From NCBI RefSeq assembly GCF_014652355.1, contig NZ_BMYQ01000001.1, forward strand, positions 975,285-1,039,284: DNA of 64,000 bases. The letters run 5' to 3'. The stretch comes from Gemmobacter lanyuensis (GTDB lineage Bacteria > Pseudomonadota > Alphaproteobacteria > Rhodobacterales > Rhodobacteraceae). Below are positions 24,589-35,013 of the stretch, in pieces. Both the position numbers and the translations under genes were made by a program. Every line of letters starts with the position of its first letter. Positions within the stretch are counted from its first letter, which is position 1. The notes beneath the pieces are model-generated. The model had not been told where the DNA came from. It worked only from the letters and a program-made list of their open reading frames with translations, and did not search any database.

Positions 24589-24624
24589 TTGCACAAGCGG
24601 CCCCCCGACAACACGGCAGAAAGT

Positions 24625-24792
24625 ATGTGTAGCATGTTCAAAGAGTTTCTGACCCGTGAAGACGGTGCCATCACCGTCGATTTTGTCGTTGTCACCGGCC
24701 TGGTGGCGGGGCTGTCCATCGGGGTCACCCTGATGTTGAATGAAGAGGTCCGGGCCTTCGCCGTTGCGATTGCCCAGCAGATCACCGGCTGA
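24625..24792 (+). CDS. Second Flp-like pilin
   Basis: About 55 aa. It shares the leader-Gly and hydrophobic helix with the first pilin (EDGAITVDFVVVTGLVAGLSIGV) but diverges afterwards and is shorter. It may be a minor pilin in place of TadE/TadF pseudopilins or a duplicated pilin. Two ATGs (24625 and 24634) are possible and neither has a strong ribosome site, consistent with lower expression. Confidence 0.75.
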   Translation: MCSMFKEFLTREDGAITVDFVVVTGLVAGLSIGVTLMLNEEVRAFAVAIAQQITG

Positions 24793-24881
24793 AGAACCCG
24801 CACGACCGGCGCGGTTCGAAACGGAAGGCCCCCATCGGCCCCGTGTCTCGGCCAGAACGATGGGATGTAGGAGAAGGCGAT

Positions 24882-25745
24882 ATGCGGACTGTTTATCTGG
24901 GTGTTCTGGTTCTTGGCCTCGCGCTGGCGGGGTTTGCTGTCTACATGGCGCAAAACTACATCGGGCGGACGCAAGCCCAGCTGGAAAGCGAACGCGCGCT
25001 GCGCGCCAAGGTCGGCCGTCTGGTCGAGGTCTATGCCGTGACCAAATCCGTGAACTACGGCGACGAGCTGACCCCCGAAGATGTGCAGCTGGTATATCTG
25101 CAGGAATCAGCGCTGCCCGAGGGCGTGTTCACGCCGGAGACGCCGCTTTTTGCCGAAGGTGAAAAGGAACCGCGCTATGTGCTGCGGCAGATGGACAAGT
25201 TCGAACCCGTGCTGGCCGGCAAGGTCACGGCGCCGGGCGAAACTGCCGGTCTGACCAATATGCTCAAGCCCGGTCAACGCGCCTTTACCATCCAGTTCAA
25301 GGATGCCGCGGGCGCAAACAAGACGCTGCAGCCCACCAACCACGTCGATATCTATCTGACCCATCCCAGCCCCTCAGCCATTGATGGTGGCCTGGAAACC
25401 ATCCGCTTGGAAGAGGCGATCGAGGTGATTGCCGTTGACCGCCCTGCCCCGGCAAAGGGCGCGGCCGAAGGCGAAGTGGCGCCGCCCCGGTCGATGACCG
25501 TGGCCGTGACGCCCCAGCAGGTTGCACGTCTCACGCAGGCGCAGGCCTCGGGTGATCTGACAGTCTCGCTTGTAGCCAAGGCTGATGAGCAGATGACCGA
25601 CGGTGGTGCTGTATCAACGGTAGATGATCCGGTTCTGGGCGCCAAGATGGCCGCCGAGCCTGCACCGGTTGAGGCGCAAAGATGCTATCGCAAGATCCGC
25701 AAAGGGACCGAGGTTCTGTCCGAGGAAATTGCCTGCACCAACTAA
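24882..25745 (+). CDS. cpaB: Flp pilus assembly protein CpaB (RcpC)
   Basis: 287 aa. An N-terminal membrane anchor (VYLGVLVLGLALAGFAVYMA) is followed by an SAF domain (about residues 45-115, VYAVTKSVNYGDELTPEDV) and the RcpC/CpaB C-terminal domain. CpaB lies in the periplasm and is thought to stabilise or gate the secretin channel. The protein ends with two cysteines (QRCYRKIRKG ... IACTN), likely a disulfide. The gene follows the pilins and precedes the secretin, the canonical Tad order. Confidence 0.9.
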   Translation: MRTVYLGVLVLGLALAGFAVYMAQNYIGRTQAQLESERALRAKVGRLVEVYAVTKSVNYGDELTPEDVQLVYLQESALPEGVFTPETPLFAEGEKEPRYVLRQMDKFEPVLAGKVTAPGETAGLTNMLKPGQRAFTIQFKDAAGANKTLQPTNHVDIYLTHPSPSAIDGGLETIRLEEAIEVIAVDRPAPAKGAAEGEVAPPRSMTVAVTPQQVARLTQAQASGDLTVSLVAKADEQMTDGGAVSTVDDPVLGAKMAAEPAPVEAQRCYRKIRKGTEVLSEEIACTN

Positions 25746-25762
25746 TAGTGGATTGCACCCCT

Positions 25763-25790
25763 GGCGCGCACCGCATCTGGCGGGCGCGCC
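25763..25790 (+). terminator. Possible terminator between cpaB and cpaC
   Basis: The arms GGCGCGC and GCGCGCC flank a 14-base loop, and TTCTGCTTGTT follows. With a 200-base gap before cpaC this could split the cluster into two transcripts, but the long loop and imperfect T tract make it weak. Confidence 0.4.
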
Positions 25791-25948
25791 TTCTGCTTGT
25801 TCCGCCGCCGCTGCGCGCGAACGGCGTTATCCACAGAAGCTTCGACCCGCAAGAGTTTGATTCTTGCAAAAAAATACCTTCTCCGTCATTTTAGGGGCTG
25901 AAAGGGCGCAAAGACCCCGATTGAGGCGTGGTCCGAAAGGCTGGTCAC

Positions 25949-27340
25949 ATGCAGTTTAAAACGTTTCTGAGTGCGGGCGCCATTGGCCTGGCCGTGCTGG
26001 CCGGATCGACGGCGATGGTGCAGGCCCAGGGTCTGCGGGTGATGGAAGGATCGGCCTCGGCGCCGCTGTCCGTGCCGCTGAACCGCGCGGTGGTGGTGGA
26101 AAGCGATGTTCCCTTTGCGGAACTGTCGATCGCCAACCCCGGCATCGCCGATATCTCGACGCTGTCGGACAAATCCATCTATGTGCTGGGCAAGGCGCCG
26201 GGGCGGACGACGCTGACGCTTCTGGCGGCCGACGGCAAGCTGATTTCGAATGTCGATGTCGAGGTCACGCCGGATGTTTCCGAATTCAAGGAACGCCTGC
26301 GGCAGATCCTGCCGGGCGAGAATATCGAAGTGCGGACCGCCAATGACGGCATCGTGCTGTCCGGGACGGTCAGCTCGACCGCCAAGCTGGACCGCGCGCT
26401 GGACCTGGCCGAACGCTATGCGCCCGAACGGGTGTCGAACCTGATGACAGTGGGCGGCACCCAGCAGGTGATGCTGAAGATCCGCTTTGCCGAAATGCAG
26501 CGGTCGGTGTCGAAGAACCTGTCCTCGTCCCTCGCCATGGCCGGGGGCAATACAGTCGGTGTGAACGGCGAAACCGGCACCTGGCTGAACGACGGCAACG
26601 CGATCAACAATTCCACGATCACCCCGCGTTCCAATGCGAATTCCTCGCTTGGGCTCGGCTTTACTGCCGGCTCGATGCAATTCGCCGTGCTGCTTGAAGC
26701 GCTGGAATCGAAGGGTGTCGTGCGCACCCTTGCAGAACCGAACCTGACCGCCCTTTCGGGGCAAGAGGCCAAGTTCCTTGCCGGTGGCGAATACCCGATC
26801 CCCGTGTCGGACAGCGACGGGATTTCCATCGAATACAAACCCTTCGGCGTTGAGATGACCTTTACGCCGGTCGTGGTTGATGGCGACCTGATCAACCTGA
26901 CGATCAATGCATCGGTGTCGTCGATCGACTCGGACACCTCGGTCACCACGAACAGCATCAGCGTCAACGCCTTCAAGCGGCGCGAAACCTCGACCACGGT
27001 CGAGATGCGCGACGGGGAAAGCTTTGCCATTGCGGGCCTCTTGCAGGATGACTTCCGCGACCTGAACGGTCAGGTGCCGTGGCTGGGCGATATTCCTGTT
27101 CTGGGGGCGCTGTTCCGCAGCACGGAATATCAGCGCGCGCAGTCCGAACTTGTGATCATCGTGACGCCACATCTGGTGACCCCGACCCGCGGCGAGGCGC
27201 TGGCCCTGCCCACCGATCGCGTGCGTCTGCCGACGGAAAAAGAGCTGTTCCTGTTCGGCAAGGTCGCGGGCAGCAAGGGCCCTGCGGGTGAAGTGGCCCG
27301 TCAGGACTTCAGCGGCCCCTATGGCTATGTGATGGAGTAA
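25949..27340 (+). CDS. cpaC: Flp pilus secretin CpaC (RcpA)
   Basis: 463 aa. A signal peptide (GAIGLAVLAGSTAMVQAQ) precedes N-terminal BON-like/pilus-secretin domains (residues about 35-190). The type II/III secretin domain follows, with the hallmark VPWLGDIPVLGALFRS near 380-395 and LVIIVTPHLVTP near the end. It forms the outer-membrane ring through which the pilus emerges. The OmpA lipoprotein gene starts 6 bases downstream, suggesting a functional partner. Confidence 0.92.
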   Translation: MQFKTFLSAGAIGLAVLAGSTAMVQAQGLRVMEGSASAPLSVPLNRAVVVESDVPFAELSIANPGIADISTLSDKSIYVLGKAPGRTTLTLLAADGKLISNVDVEVTPDVSEFKERLRQILPGENIEVRTANDGIVLSGTVSSTAKLDRALDLAERYAPERVSNLMTVGGTQQVMLKIRFAEMQRSVSKNLSSSLAMAGGNTVGVNGETGTWLNDGNAINNSTITPRSNANSSLGLGFTAGSMQFAVLLEALESKGVVRTLAEPNLTALSGQEAKFLAGGEYPIPVSDSDGISIEYKPFGVEMTFTPVVVDGDLINLTINASVSSIDSDTSVTTNSISVNAFKRRETSTTVEMRDGESFAIAGLLQDDFRDLNGQVPWLGDIPVLGALFRSTEYQRAQSELVIIVTPHLVTPTRGEALALPTDRVRLPTEKELFLFGKVAGSKGPAGEVARQDFSGPYGYVME

Positions 27341-27345
27341 GCGGG

Positions 27346-27993
27346 ATGCAGCGACAGATCCGGAGTCTGGCGGCGGCAGTCGCGCTGGTGGCGTTGGGCG
27401 GTTGCGTGAGTGGCGATCGCGAAGCGGGTGCCGATGTCGATGGCGGCCATTTTGGCAATGCCACGATGCAGAACTCGATGGCGCAGATCAACGCGGGCGA
27501 GGCCCGCATTCTTCTGTCGCGCAAATTCGCGTCCGAGGTGCCTGCAACGATCACCTTCCCCTTCAACTCGGCCAGCCTGACGGCCGAATCTGCGGCGGTA
27601 CTGAACCAACAGGCCAACTGGATGTCCCAGTTCCCCGAGCTGCGGTTTTCGGTCTATGGGCATACCGATCTGGTTGGGTCGAATGCGTATAACAAGGCCC
27701 TTGGCCGCAAGCGGGCCGAGACTGTCGTAGCCTATCTTGCCGCGCGCGGGATTTCGCGGAATCGCCTGCAGGCCCTTGTGTCTTATGGCGAAACGCAGCC
27801 CATCGTGATGACCGAACAGCCGGAGATGCGCAATCGCCGCACCGTGACCGAGGTATCGGGCTTCCTCAAGCGCCAGAACGCACCGCTGAACGGCAAATAT
27901 GCCGCGGTCATCATGCGCGAATATGTCGATTCCGCTGTGCGCCCGATCAAGCCGCCGACCAACGTGCAGTCGCAGGTGGTTCAGGGGAACTGA
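27346..27993 (+). CDS. OmpA-family lipoprotein of the Tad cluster
   Basis: 215 aa. A lipobox (ALVALGGC) predicts an outer-membrane lipoprotein. Residues about 65-170 form an OmpA-C-like peptidoglycan-binding domain (ITFPFNSASLTAESAAVL ... VYGHTDLVGSNAYNKALGRKRAETV). It occupies the slot where CpaD (the secretin pilotin/peptidoglycan-linked lipoprotein) is found in many Tad loci, so it probably anchors or targets the secretin to the wall. A bidirectional-looking terminator follows. Confidence 0.85.
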   Translation: MQRQIRSLAAAVALVALGGCVSGDREAGADVDGGHFGNATMQNSMAQINAGEARILLSRKFASEVPATITFPFNSASLTAESAAVLNQQANWMSQFPELRFSVYGHTDLVGSNAYNKALGRKRAETVVAYLAARGISRNRLQALVSYGETQPIVMTEQPEMRNRRTVTEVSGFLKRQNAPLNGKYAAVIMREYVDSAVRPIKPPTNVQSQVVQGN

Positions 27994-28014
27994 TCCGAAC
28001 GGATATGACATTGA

Positions 28015-28043
28015 AAAAAGGCGGGCCCGAGGCTCGCCTTTTT
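28015..28043. terminator. Strong terminator after the OmpA lipoprotein gene
   Basis: The 9-bp arms AAAAAGGCG and CGCCTTTTT give a GC stem flanked by A and T runs, the usual form of a bidirectional rho-independent terminator. It separates the outer-membrane half of the Tad cluster from cpaE and the motor genes. Confidence 0.88.
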
Positions 28044-28136
28044 CCATGGGTCAGAGACATTTCCCAGAAATACGGTTTTTTAGCCCAAATCTCGCCCAGT
28101 TTGCCCCGCACCTTCCAGACTGAATAAACCCAAACC

Positions 28137-28201
28137 GTGCAATGCCCGCATTGCACACGGCGGTCCCGCATGCGGCGGGGCGACTTGGTCGCCCCTGCGG
28201 G
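28137..28201 (+). promoter_or_regulatory. Hairpin-rich leader upstream of cpaE
   Basis: GTGCAATGC and GCATTGCAC form a perfect palindrome with a 2-base gap (28137-28156), a good operator candidate. A nested hairpin follows (GGGGCGAC / GTCGCCCC at 28177-28195, enclosed by CCCGCA / TGCGGG). The ribosome site AAGGAACTGAGG comes after them. The promoter of the second Tad operon must lie in 28044-28230. Confidence 0.5.
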
Positions 28202-28230
28202 TGCCCGCCGGAACCGAAGGAACTGAGGCG

Positions 28231-29517
28231 ATGACGAGTGTGGCCAATCTTCAGCCGGAACCCGCGCCGATCCTGGCGTGTACCATTTCGCGTGATGTTC
28301 AGAATTTTGAACTGCTCATTGACGACATGGAACAGGAACTGGGGGAAAGCTGGGGCGACCTGTCCTTCGACGACGCGCTCTTGTTTCTGGAACAGCCCGA
28401 CAGTGCCACGCTGCAATTCGTGGCCGTGGCGGTCAATGCCGAGGATGAGGCCGATCTGACCCGCGTCGCCGAGGTGATCCGCACCGCCAAGGCCAAGGGG
28501 ATCCGTGTCGTGCTGATCGCCGACCAGGTCAGCCCGGTGGCGCTACATCAGCTGCTGCGCCTTGGGGCGGATGATTTCGTCCCCTACCCCCTGCCCGAAG
28601 GCGCCCTGCATGAGGCGGTGACACGCGTCGTCAAGAAACCGGCCGAGCCCGAACCGGCTGCGGCCCGCGTTGCGCCCCCGCCCGAGATGGAGCCGGAACA
28701 CCACCACCCACCGCGCTTCAAGGCCAAGGGCGACCGCGAGGGCGTGCTGATGCCGATCCACGGCCTATCAGGTGGGTCGGGCGCCACGACCTTTGCCGCG
28801 AACCTGGCATGGGAGCTGGCGAATGTGGACAAGGCGAAGTCGCCCCGCGTCTGCCTGATCGACCTTGATCTGCAATGCGGCTCGGTTGCGACCTATCTTG
28901 ACCTGCCGCGCCGCGAGGCGGTGTTCGAAGTGCTGCAGGATCTGCAACATGCCGACAGCGACAGCTTCCTGCAGGCCATGCTGACCTTCAACGACAAGCT
29001 GCATGTCTTTACCGCGCCGGCCGACATGCTGCCGCTGGATCTGGTCGGCCCCGAGGAGATCGGGCGGCTGCTGGATATGGCGCAGGCGAATTTCGATTTT
29101 GTCATCATCGACATGCCCAAAACCATCGTGGCCTGGACGGAAACCGTTCTCAGCCGCGCGCAGGTCTATTTTGCCATGATGGAGCTGGACCTGCGTTCGG
29201 CCCAGAATGTGCTGCGGCTGATGCGGGCGCTGAAGGCGGAAAACCTGCCCTTTGAAAAGCTGCGCTATGTGCTGAACCGCGCGCCGAAGTTCACCGATCT
29301 GTCGGCGAAAAGCCGGGTCAAGCGGCTGGCCGAAAGCCTTGATATCAGCATCGAACTGCAGCTGCCCGATGGCGGCGCGCAGGTGACGCAATCGAATGAT
29401 CATGGCCTGCCGCTGTCGGAAACTGCGGCGAAGAACCCGCTGCGGCGCGAGATTTCCAAGCTAGCCAAGTCCTTGTTCGAGATGGAGAAAACCACTGCGG
29501 CCAAGGCCGGGGCCTAA
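28231..29517 (+). CDS. cpaE: Tad pilus localisation ATPase CpaE (TadZ)
   Basis: 428 aa. A receiver-like N-terminal domain (about 20-150, AEVIRTAKAKGIRVVLIAD, then LRLGADDFVPYPL) is followed by a MinD/ParA-type ATPase with deviant Walker A (GGSGATTFAANLAWELA) and LIDLDLQCGSVATYLDL. TadZ marks the pole where the Tad machine assembles. ATG 28231 follows a good ribosome site, while the in-frame GTG at 28201 lies in the hairpin. The next gene is the motor ATPase. Confidence 0.9.
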   Translation: MTSVANLQPEPAPILACTISRDVQNFELLIDDMEQELGESWGDLSFDDALLFLEQPDSATLQFVAVAVNAEDEADLTRVAEVIRTAKAKGIRVVLIADQVSPVALHQLLRLGADDFVPYPLPEGALHEAVTRVVKKPAEPEPAAARVAPPPEMEPEHHHPPRFKAKGDREGVLMPIHGLSGGSGATTFAANLAWELANVDKAKSPRVCLIDLDLQCGSVATYLDLPRREAVFEVLQDLQHADSDSFLQAMLTFNDKLHVFTAPADMLPLDLVGPEEIGRLLDMAQANFDFVIIDMPKTIVAWTETVLSRAQVYFAMMELDLRSAQNVLRLMRALKAENLPFEKLRYVLNRAPKFTDLSAKSRVKRLAESLDISIELQLPDGGAQVTQSNDHGLPLSETAAKNPLRREISKLAKSLFEMEKTTAAKAGA

Positions 29518-29540
29518 GCGGTTGTGATGGGGGTGTGACG

Positions 29541-31007
<1,467 letters not shown>

Positions 31008-31015
31008 GGCCTGAC

Positions 31016-31984
31016 ATGACCATCAATCCGGCCATTTTCGTCTATGTGTTGATCTTCGTCGCCGTGCTTCTGGTGGTCGAGGGGCTTTATCGCACGATCT
31101 TCGGCAAGTCGATCAGCCTGAACAACCGGATCTCGCGGCGTCTGGCGCTGCTGGAGAAGAACAACAACCGTGAGGAAGTGCTAGCCCAGCTCCGCAAGGA
31201 GATGACGCAGCACATGACGGCCAAGTCGATCCCGCTCTATTCGATTCTGGCCGACAAGGCGCAGAAGGCGAATATCGCGTTTTCGCCCGTGCATCTGATC
31301 GCGCTGATGATCGCGCTGTCGGGCATGGCCTATGTCGGCCTCACCTTCGGCACCCCCGCCGATACGCCGGTGCGGGTGATTCTGGCCATCGCCATGGGCG
31401 TGGGCGGCATCTATATCTGGGTGAACAACAAGGCCAAGAAGCGCGTTCTGCTGCTGCAGGAACAGCTGCCCGATGCGGTTGAACTGATGGTGCGCAGCCT
31501 GCGGGTGGGCCATCCGTTTTCCGCCGCGCTTGGCATCGTCGCCAAAGAGGTGGCCGACCCGCTGGGCACCGAATTCGGCATGATCTCGGACGAGGCTGCC
31601 TATGGCCGTGACGTGGCAGAAAGCCTGAAGGCCTTTGCCGAACGGATGGACAATCAGGATTTGCGCTTCCTGGCCGTCGCCGTGTCGATCCAGCAGCAAT
31701 CGGGGGGTAACCTGGCCGAGATCCTTGAAGGATTGGCGCAGGTGATCCGGTCGCGCTTCAAGCTGTTCCGCCGCGTCCGCGCCATTACGGCCGAGGCGAA
31801 ATGGTCGGGCATGTTCCTTTCGGCCTTCCCGGTGCTGGCGCTGCTGATGATCCTGATGCTCAAGCCCGACTATTTCGACGAGGTCCAGAAATCCGCGATG
31901 TTCGTGCCTGCGGCGCTGGTGGTCGGCGTGATGCTTACGATTAACGTGATCTTCATGAAGATCATGGTCAACATCAAGGTCTGA
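31016..31984 (+). CDS. tadB: Tad inner-membrane platform protein TadB
   Basis: 322 aa. An N-terminal transmembrane helix, a cytoplasmic segment, two further helices around 95-135, a type II secretion F domain (LLLQEQLPDAVELMVRSLRVGHPFSAAL, about 150-275) and C-terminal helices are visible. It forms the platform that couples CpaF to pilin. It starts 8 bases after cpaF and is followed by its paralogue tadC. Confidence 0.92.
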   Translation: MTINPAIFVYVLIFVAVLLVVEGLYRTIFGKSISLNNRISRRLALLEKNNNREEVLAQLRKEMTQHMTAKSIPLYSILADKAQKANIAFSPVHLIALMIALSGMAYVGLTFGTPADTPVRVILAIAMGVGGIYIWVNNKAKKRVLLLQEQLPDAVELMVRSLRVGHPFSAALGIVAKEVADPLGTEFGMISDEAAYGRDVAESLKAFAERMDNQDLRFLAVAVSIQQQSGGNLAEILEGLAQVIRSRFKLFRRVRAITAEAKWSGMFLSAFPVLALLMILMLKPDYFDEVQKSAMFVPAALVVGVMLTINVIFMKIMVNIKV

Positions 31985-31991
31985 GGGTGCC

Positions 31992-32963
31992 ATGCTGACA
32001 AACATCAATGCACTGCTGACCGAAAAGCTTGGCCCGCTGGGCCCGGTCATGGTCTTGTTGGGGCTGGCGGTGGTGCTGGTGGCGGTGGCGCTGCCGACCA
32101 TCCTGCAAAAACGCACCGATCCGCTGGACAAGCTGAAACAACAGCGCACCGCCATGGGCATCGCCGCCGGTGACGCGCAGCTGCGCACGCGCAGCGCGGC
32201 CGACAAGCTGGAGAAATACGCGGCCTATCTGGAACCGCAGGACCAGCAGGAAATGTCGGCCGCGCGGCTGACCATGCTGCGGGCGGGCTACCGGTCGAAG
32301 AACGCGGTGCGGACCTATTACTTCGCCAAGCTGACGCTGGGCCTCGGCGCGCTGGCACTGGGGCTGTTGTATACGATGCTGCTGAAATCGCAGCGCGGCG
32401 ATCTGCCCACGCAGACGATGATCCTTTACACCATCCTGCCCGCAGCGGCGGGGTATTACATGCCGCAATACTGGGTGCAGCGGCGGCTTCAGACCCGGCA
32501 GGCCGAAATCCTTGCCGGGTTCGCCGATGCGCTCGACCTCATGCTCGTCTGTGTCGAGGCGGGTCAGTCGCTGGACCAGTCCATCAACCGCGTGGCGCAG
32601 GAAATGCGGGCGGGCTACCCGGCCCTGGCCGAGGAATTCGAGATGGTCGCGCAAGAGGTGAAGGCGGGCAAGGAACGGGTGCAGGTGCTTAAAGACATGT
32701 CCGAACGTGTCGGCGTGGCAGACGTGTCGTCCTTCGTGACGACGCTGGTGCAATCGGCCACCTTCGGCACCTCGATCTCGGAAGCGCTGCGTGTCTATTC
32801 TGCCGAGATGCGCGACAAACGCGTCATGCGCGCCGAAGAGAAGGCGAACGTCTTGCCGACGAAGCTGACACTCGGCACAATGATGTTCACCCTGCCGCCC
32901 CTGATGCTGATCCTGATCGGACCCTCGATCTACGGCATCGCCACACAGCTCGGCGGGGGTTGA
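31992..32963 (+). CDS. tadC: Tad inner-membrane platform protein TadC
   Basis: 323 aa, same architecture as TadB: N-terminal helix (GPVMVLLGLAVVLVAVAL), central helices, F domain (DALDLMLVCVEAGQSLDQSINRVAQEM) and C-terminal helices with the TLPPLMLILIGPS ending typical of TadC. TadB and TadC probably form a heteromeric platform. The gap to tadB is 7 bases. Confidence 0.92.
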   Translation: MLTNINALLTEKLGPLGPVMVLLGLAVVLVAVALPTILQKRTDPLDKLKQQRTAMGIAAGDAQLRTRSAADKLEKYAAYLEPQDQQEMSAARLTMLRAGYRSKNAVRTYYFAKLTLGLGALALGLLYTMLLKSQRGDLPTQTMILYTILPAAAGYYMPQYWVQRRLQTRQAEILAGFADALDLMLVCVEAGQSLDQSINRVAQEMRAGYPALAEEFEMVAQEVKAGKERVQVLKDMSERVGVADVSSFVTTLVQSATFGTSISEALRVYSAEMRDKRVMRAEEKANVLPTKLTLGTMMFTLPPLMLILIGPSIYGIATQLGGG

Positions 32964-32976
32964 GACCCGGACGAGT

Positions 32977-33552
32977 ATGAGACAAGCCCTTCTTGCGCTT
33001 TGCGTGATCCCGCTCGCCGCCTGTCAGATGATGGGCGGCGCTGGCACTTTGCGGCCTGCCGAAAATGCGCCGCCCCCCGCGAATGCGCGTGGCGAAGGGG
33101 TGGACGGGCTGATCGTCGGCCACCGCCTGATGGCCGCGGGCGAGCCTGAACTGGCGCTCCGCGCCTATTACCGGGCCGCGGCGGAACAGGGGGTCGATGC
33201 CGATGTGCTTTCGGCGGTGGGCAGCGCCAATCTGGCGCTGGGGCGGCTGGGTCAGGCGGAACAGGCGCTGCGCCGCGCCTTGGAACGGGACCCGACCTTC
33301 GTGCCCGCGCTGAACAATCTGGGCTGCGTGCTGATGGAACAGGGCAAGGCGCCCGAGGCGAAGATCGTCTTCCAGCAGGCCTTTGCATTGGACAGTGGCA
33401 ACTCTGACGCGATTCGCGAAAATCTGAAGCGCGCAATGGCCATGTCCCAGAATTCGATTTATGCTGAAACGGCAAAAGAAGAACAAGAAGTCCACAACTT
33501 CTCGCTCGTTCGGCGTGGCCAGGGGGAATACGTTCTGCTGTCGGCGCTGTGA
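32977..33552 (+). CDS. tadD: TPR lipoprotein TadD
   Basis: 191 aa. A lipobox (PLAAC) near residue 16 is followed by about three tetratricopeptide repeats (ALRAYYRAAAEQGVDADVLSAVG, LGRLGQAEQALRRALERDP, FVPALNNLGCVLMEQGKAPEAK). TadD family lipoproteins assist assembly of the Tad secretin. It follows tadC by 13 bases. Confidence 0.85.
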   Translation: MRQALLALCVIPLAACQMMGGAGTLRPAENAPPPANARGEGVDGLIVGHRLMAAGEPELALRAYYRAAAEQGVDADVLSAVGSANLALGRLGQAEQALRRALERDPTFVPALNNLGCVLMEQGKAPEAKIVFQQAFALDSGNSDAIRENLKRAMAMSQNSIYAETAKEEQEVHNFSLVRRGQGEYVLLSAL

Positions 33553-33591
33553 TCGAGGGCTGTGGCTCGCGAGCAGGATCAAGGACGCGCC

Positions 33592-34440
33592 ATGCGCCAT
33601 CATCTGTTTTCCGGGCTGTGCCTTGCGGCGACAGCCCTGCTTGCCGGTTGCGGCGGCGGCGCAAGCGACGCCGAAGTGCAGCGCGCCATCAAGGACGTGA
33701 ATGTCATTGATGAAAGCAACCTGAGCGAGATCATGCTGACCGTGGGTGACCCGAATGAGGCGGTCGCCTATTTCACCCGCACGCTGCAGCAGAACCCCGA
33801 CCGCCCCGATCTGAAACGCGGTCTGGCGAAGTCGCTGATGCGGGCAGGCAAGCCTGAAGAGGCGGCAAAGGTCTGGTCAGCGCTCATCGCCTCGGGTCAG
33901 GGCAGCAATGATGACCGTGTGGGCTATGCCGAGGCGCTGATCCGGTCGAACAAATGGGCCGAGGCGGCGGCGCAGCTCAATCAGGTGCCACCGACGCATG
34001 AAACCTATGACCGTTACCGGCTGGAAGCGATGATTGCAGACAGCCGCAAGGAATGGAAAAAGGCCGACAGCTTCTATGAAATCGCGGCCGGGCTGACCAC
34101 CAAGCCGGCCAGCGTGTTGAACAATTGGGGCTTTTCCAAGCTGAACCGCCGGGAATATGCAGCCGCCGAAAAGCTTTTCGTCGAGGCGCTGACGAATGAT
34201 CCCCGCATGTTCACGGCGAAGAACAACCTGATTCTGGCCCGTGGCGCGCAGCGCAAATATGACCTGCCGGTCATCGACATGACGCAGACCGAACGGGCAG
34301 AGCTGCTTTACACCCTTGGTCTTGCCGCCGTGAAGCAAGGCGATGTCAGCGTCGGACGCAACCTGCTGCAGGAAGCGGTTGATACCCACCCCCAATATTT
34401 CGAGGCTGCCGCCCGCAGTCTGGCCGCCCTTCAGGGCTGA
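33592..34440 (+). CDS. Second TPR lipoprotein of the Tad cluster
   Basis: 282 aa. Lipobox ALLAGC, then at least five TPR-like units (YFTRTLQQNPDRPDLKRGLAKSL, WAEAAAQLNQVP, LNNWGFSKLNRREYAAAEKLF). Probably another periplasmic assembly factor, a TadD paralogue. A longer in-frame start at 33562 lacks a signal peptide at its N-terminus, so 33592 is preferred. Confidence 0.82.
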   Translation: MRHHLFSGLCLAATALLAGCGGGASDAEVQRAIKDVNVIDESNLSEIMLTVGDPNEAVAYFTRTLQQNPDRPDLKRGLAKSLMRAGKPEEAAKVWSALIASGQGSNDDRVGYAEALIRSNKWAEAAAQLNQVPPTHETYDRYRLEAMIADSRKEWKKADSFYEIAAGLTTKPASVLNNWGFSKLNRREYAAAEKLFVEALTNDPRMFTAKNNLILARGAQRKYDLPVIDMTQTERAELLYTLGLAAVKQGDVSVGRNLLQEAVDTHPQYFEAAARSLAALQG

Positions 34441-34449
34441 GGTGAATCG

Positions 34450-34938
34450 ATGATTTCCAGTTCCGCCGCCCTGTGGCTTTTGCCCTTCTGCCTGCCGATC
34501 GCAATCTGGGTTGCGTGGTCGGACATGAAATTCATGAAAATCCCCAACAAGGCCGTCATGACCATGGCCGCCGTCTGGACGGTGGTGGGCTTTTTCGCCT
34601 TCCCGCTGGCGCAATATGGCTGGGGCTGGGCGCTGTTGGGGATCGTGCTGGCCATCGGTTTCGTCAGCAGCGCGCTGGGGCTGGTTGGGGCGGGGGATGC
34701 GAAATTCGCCGCGGCCATGGCACCCGTCTTCACCACCGCGAACCCGGTGCTGGTGCTGGCGCTGTTCTGTGCCTGCCTTCTGGGCGCCTTTGCCACGCAT
34801 CGGCTGGCCCGGATGATCCCCGCCGTGCGCCGCGCCGCGAGCGATTGGGAAAGCTGGACGCGCAAGGATTTTCCCATGGGTCTTGCCCTTTCGGGGACGC
34901 TGATTTTCTACCTTCTCGCCCCATTTCTGGCCAATTGA
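34450..34938 (+). CDS. cpaA: Flp prepilin peptidase CpaA (TadV)
   Basis: 162 aa, short A24-type aspartyl peptidase with four to six membrane helices. The catalytic aspartates are Asp25 (WSDMKFMKIPN) and Asp83 (GAGDAKF). It removes the leader of Flp prepilins at the cytoplasmic face. It lacks the methyltransferase domain of PilD, as TadV proteins do. It sits 10 bases after the TPR gene. Confidence 0.92.
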   Translation: MISSSAALWLLPFCLPIAIWVAWSDMKFMKIPNKAVMTMAAVWTVVGFFAFPLAQYGWGWALLGIVLAIGFVSSALGLVGAGDAKFAAAMAPVFTTANPVLVLALFCACLLGAFATHRLARMIPAVRRAASDWESWTRKDFPMGLALSGTLIFYLLAPFLAN

Positions 34939-35013
34939 TCGGGCTAACTCTCGGTTGAATCGCGCGGGGGCAACCATCGCCCCTGCGCTGCACTGCCGAC
35001 GAGGTTGAAGTCC

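Noticed and set aside
25843..25880. GCAAGA...TCTTGC hairpin followed by seven A bases before cpaC as a terminator
   Set aside because: On the plus strand the tail is A-rich and on the minus strand the T run precedes the stem, so it does not fit an intrinsic terminator.
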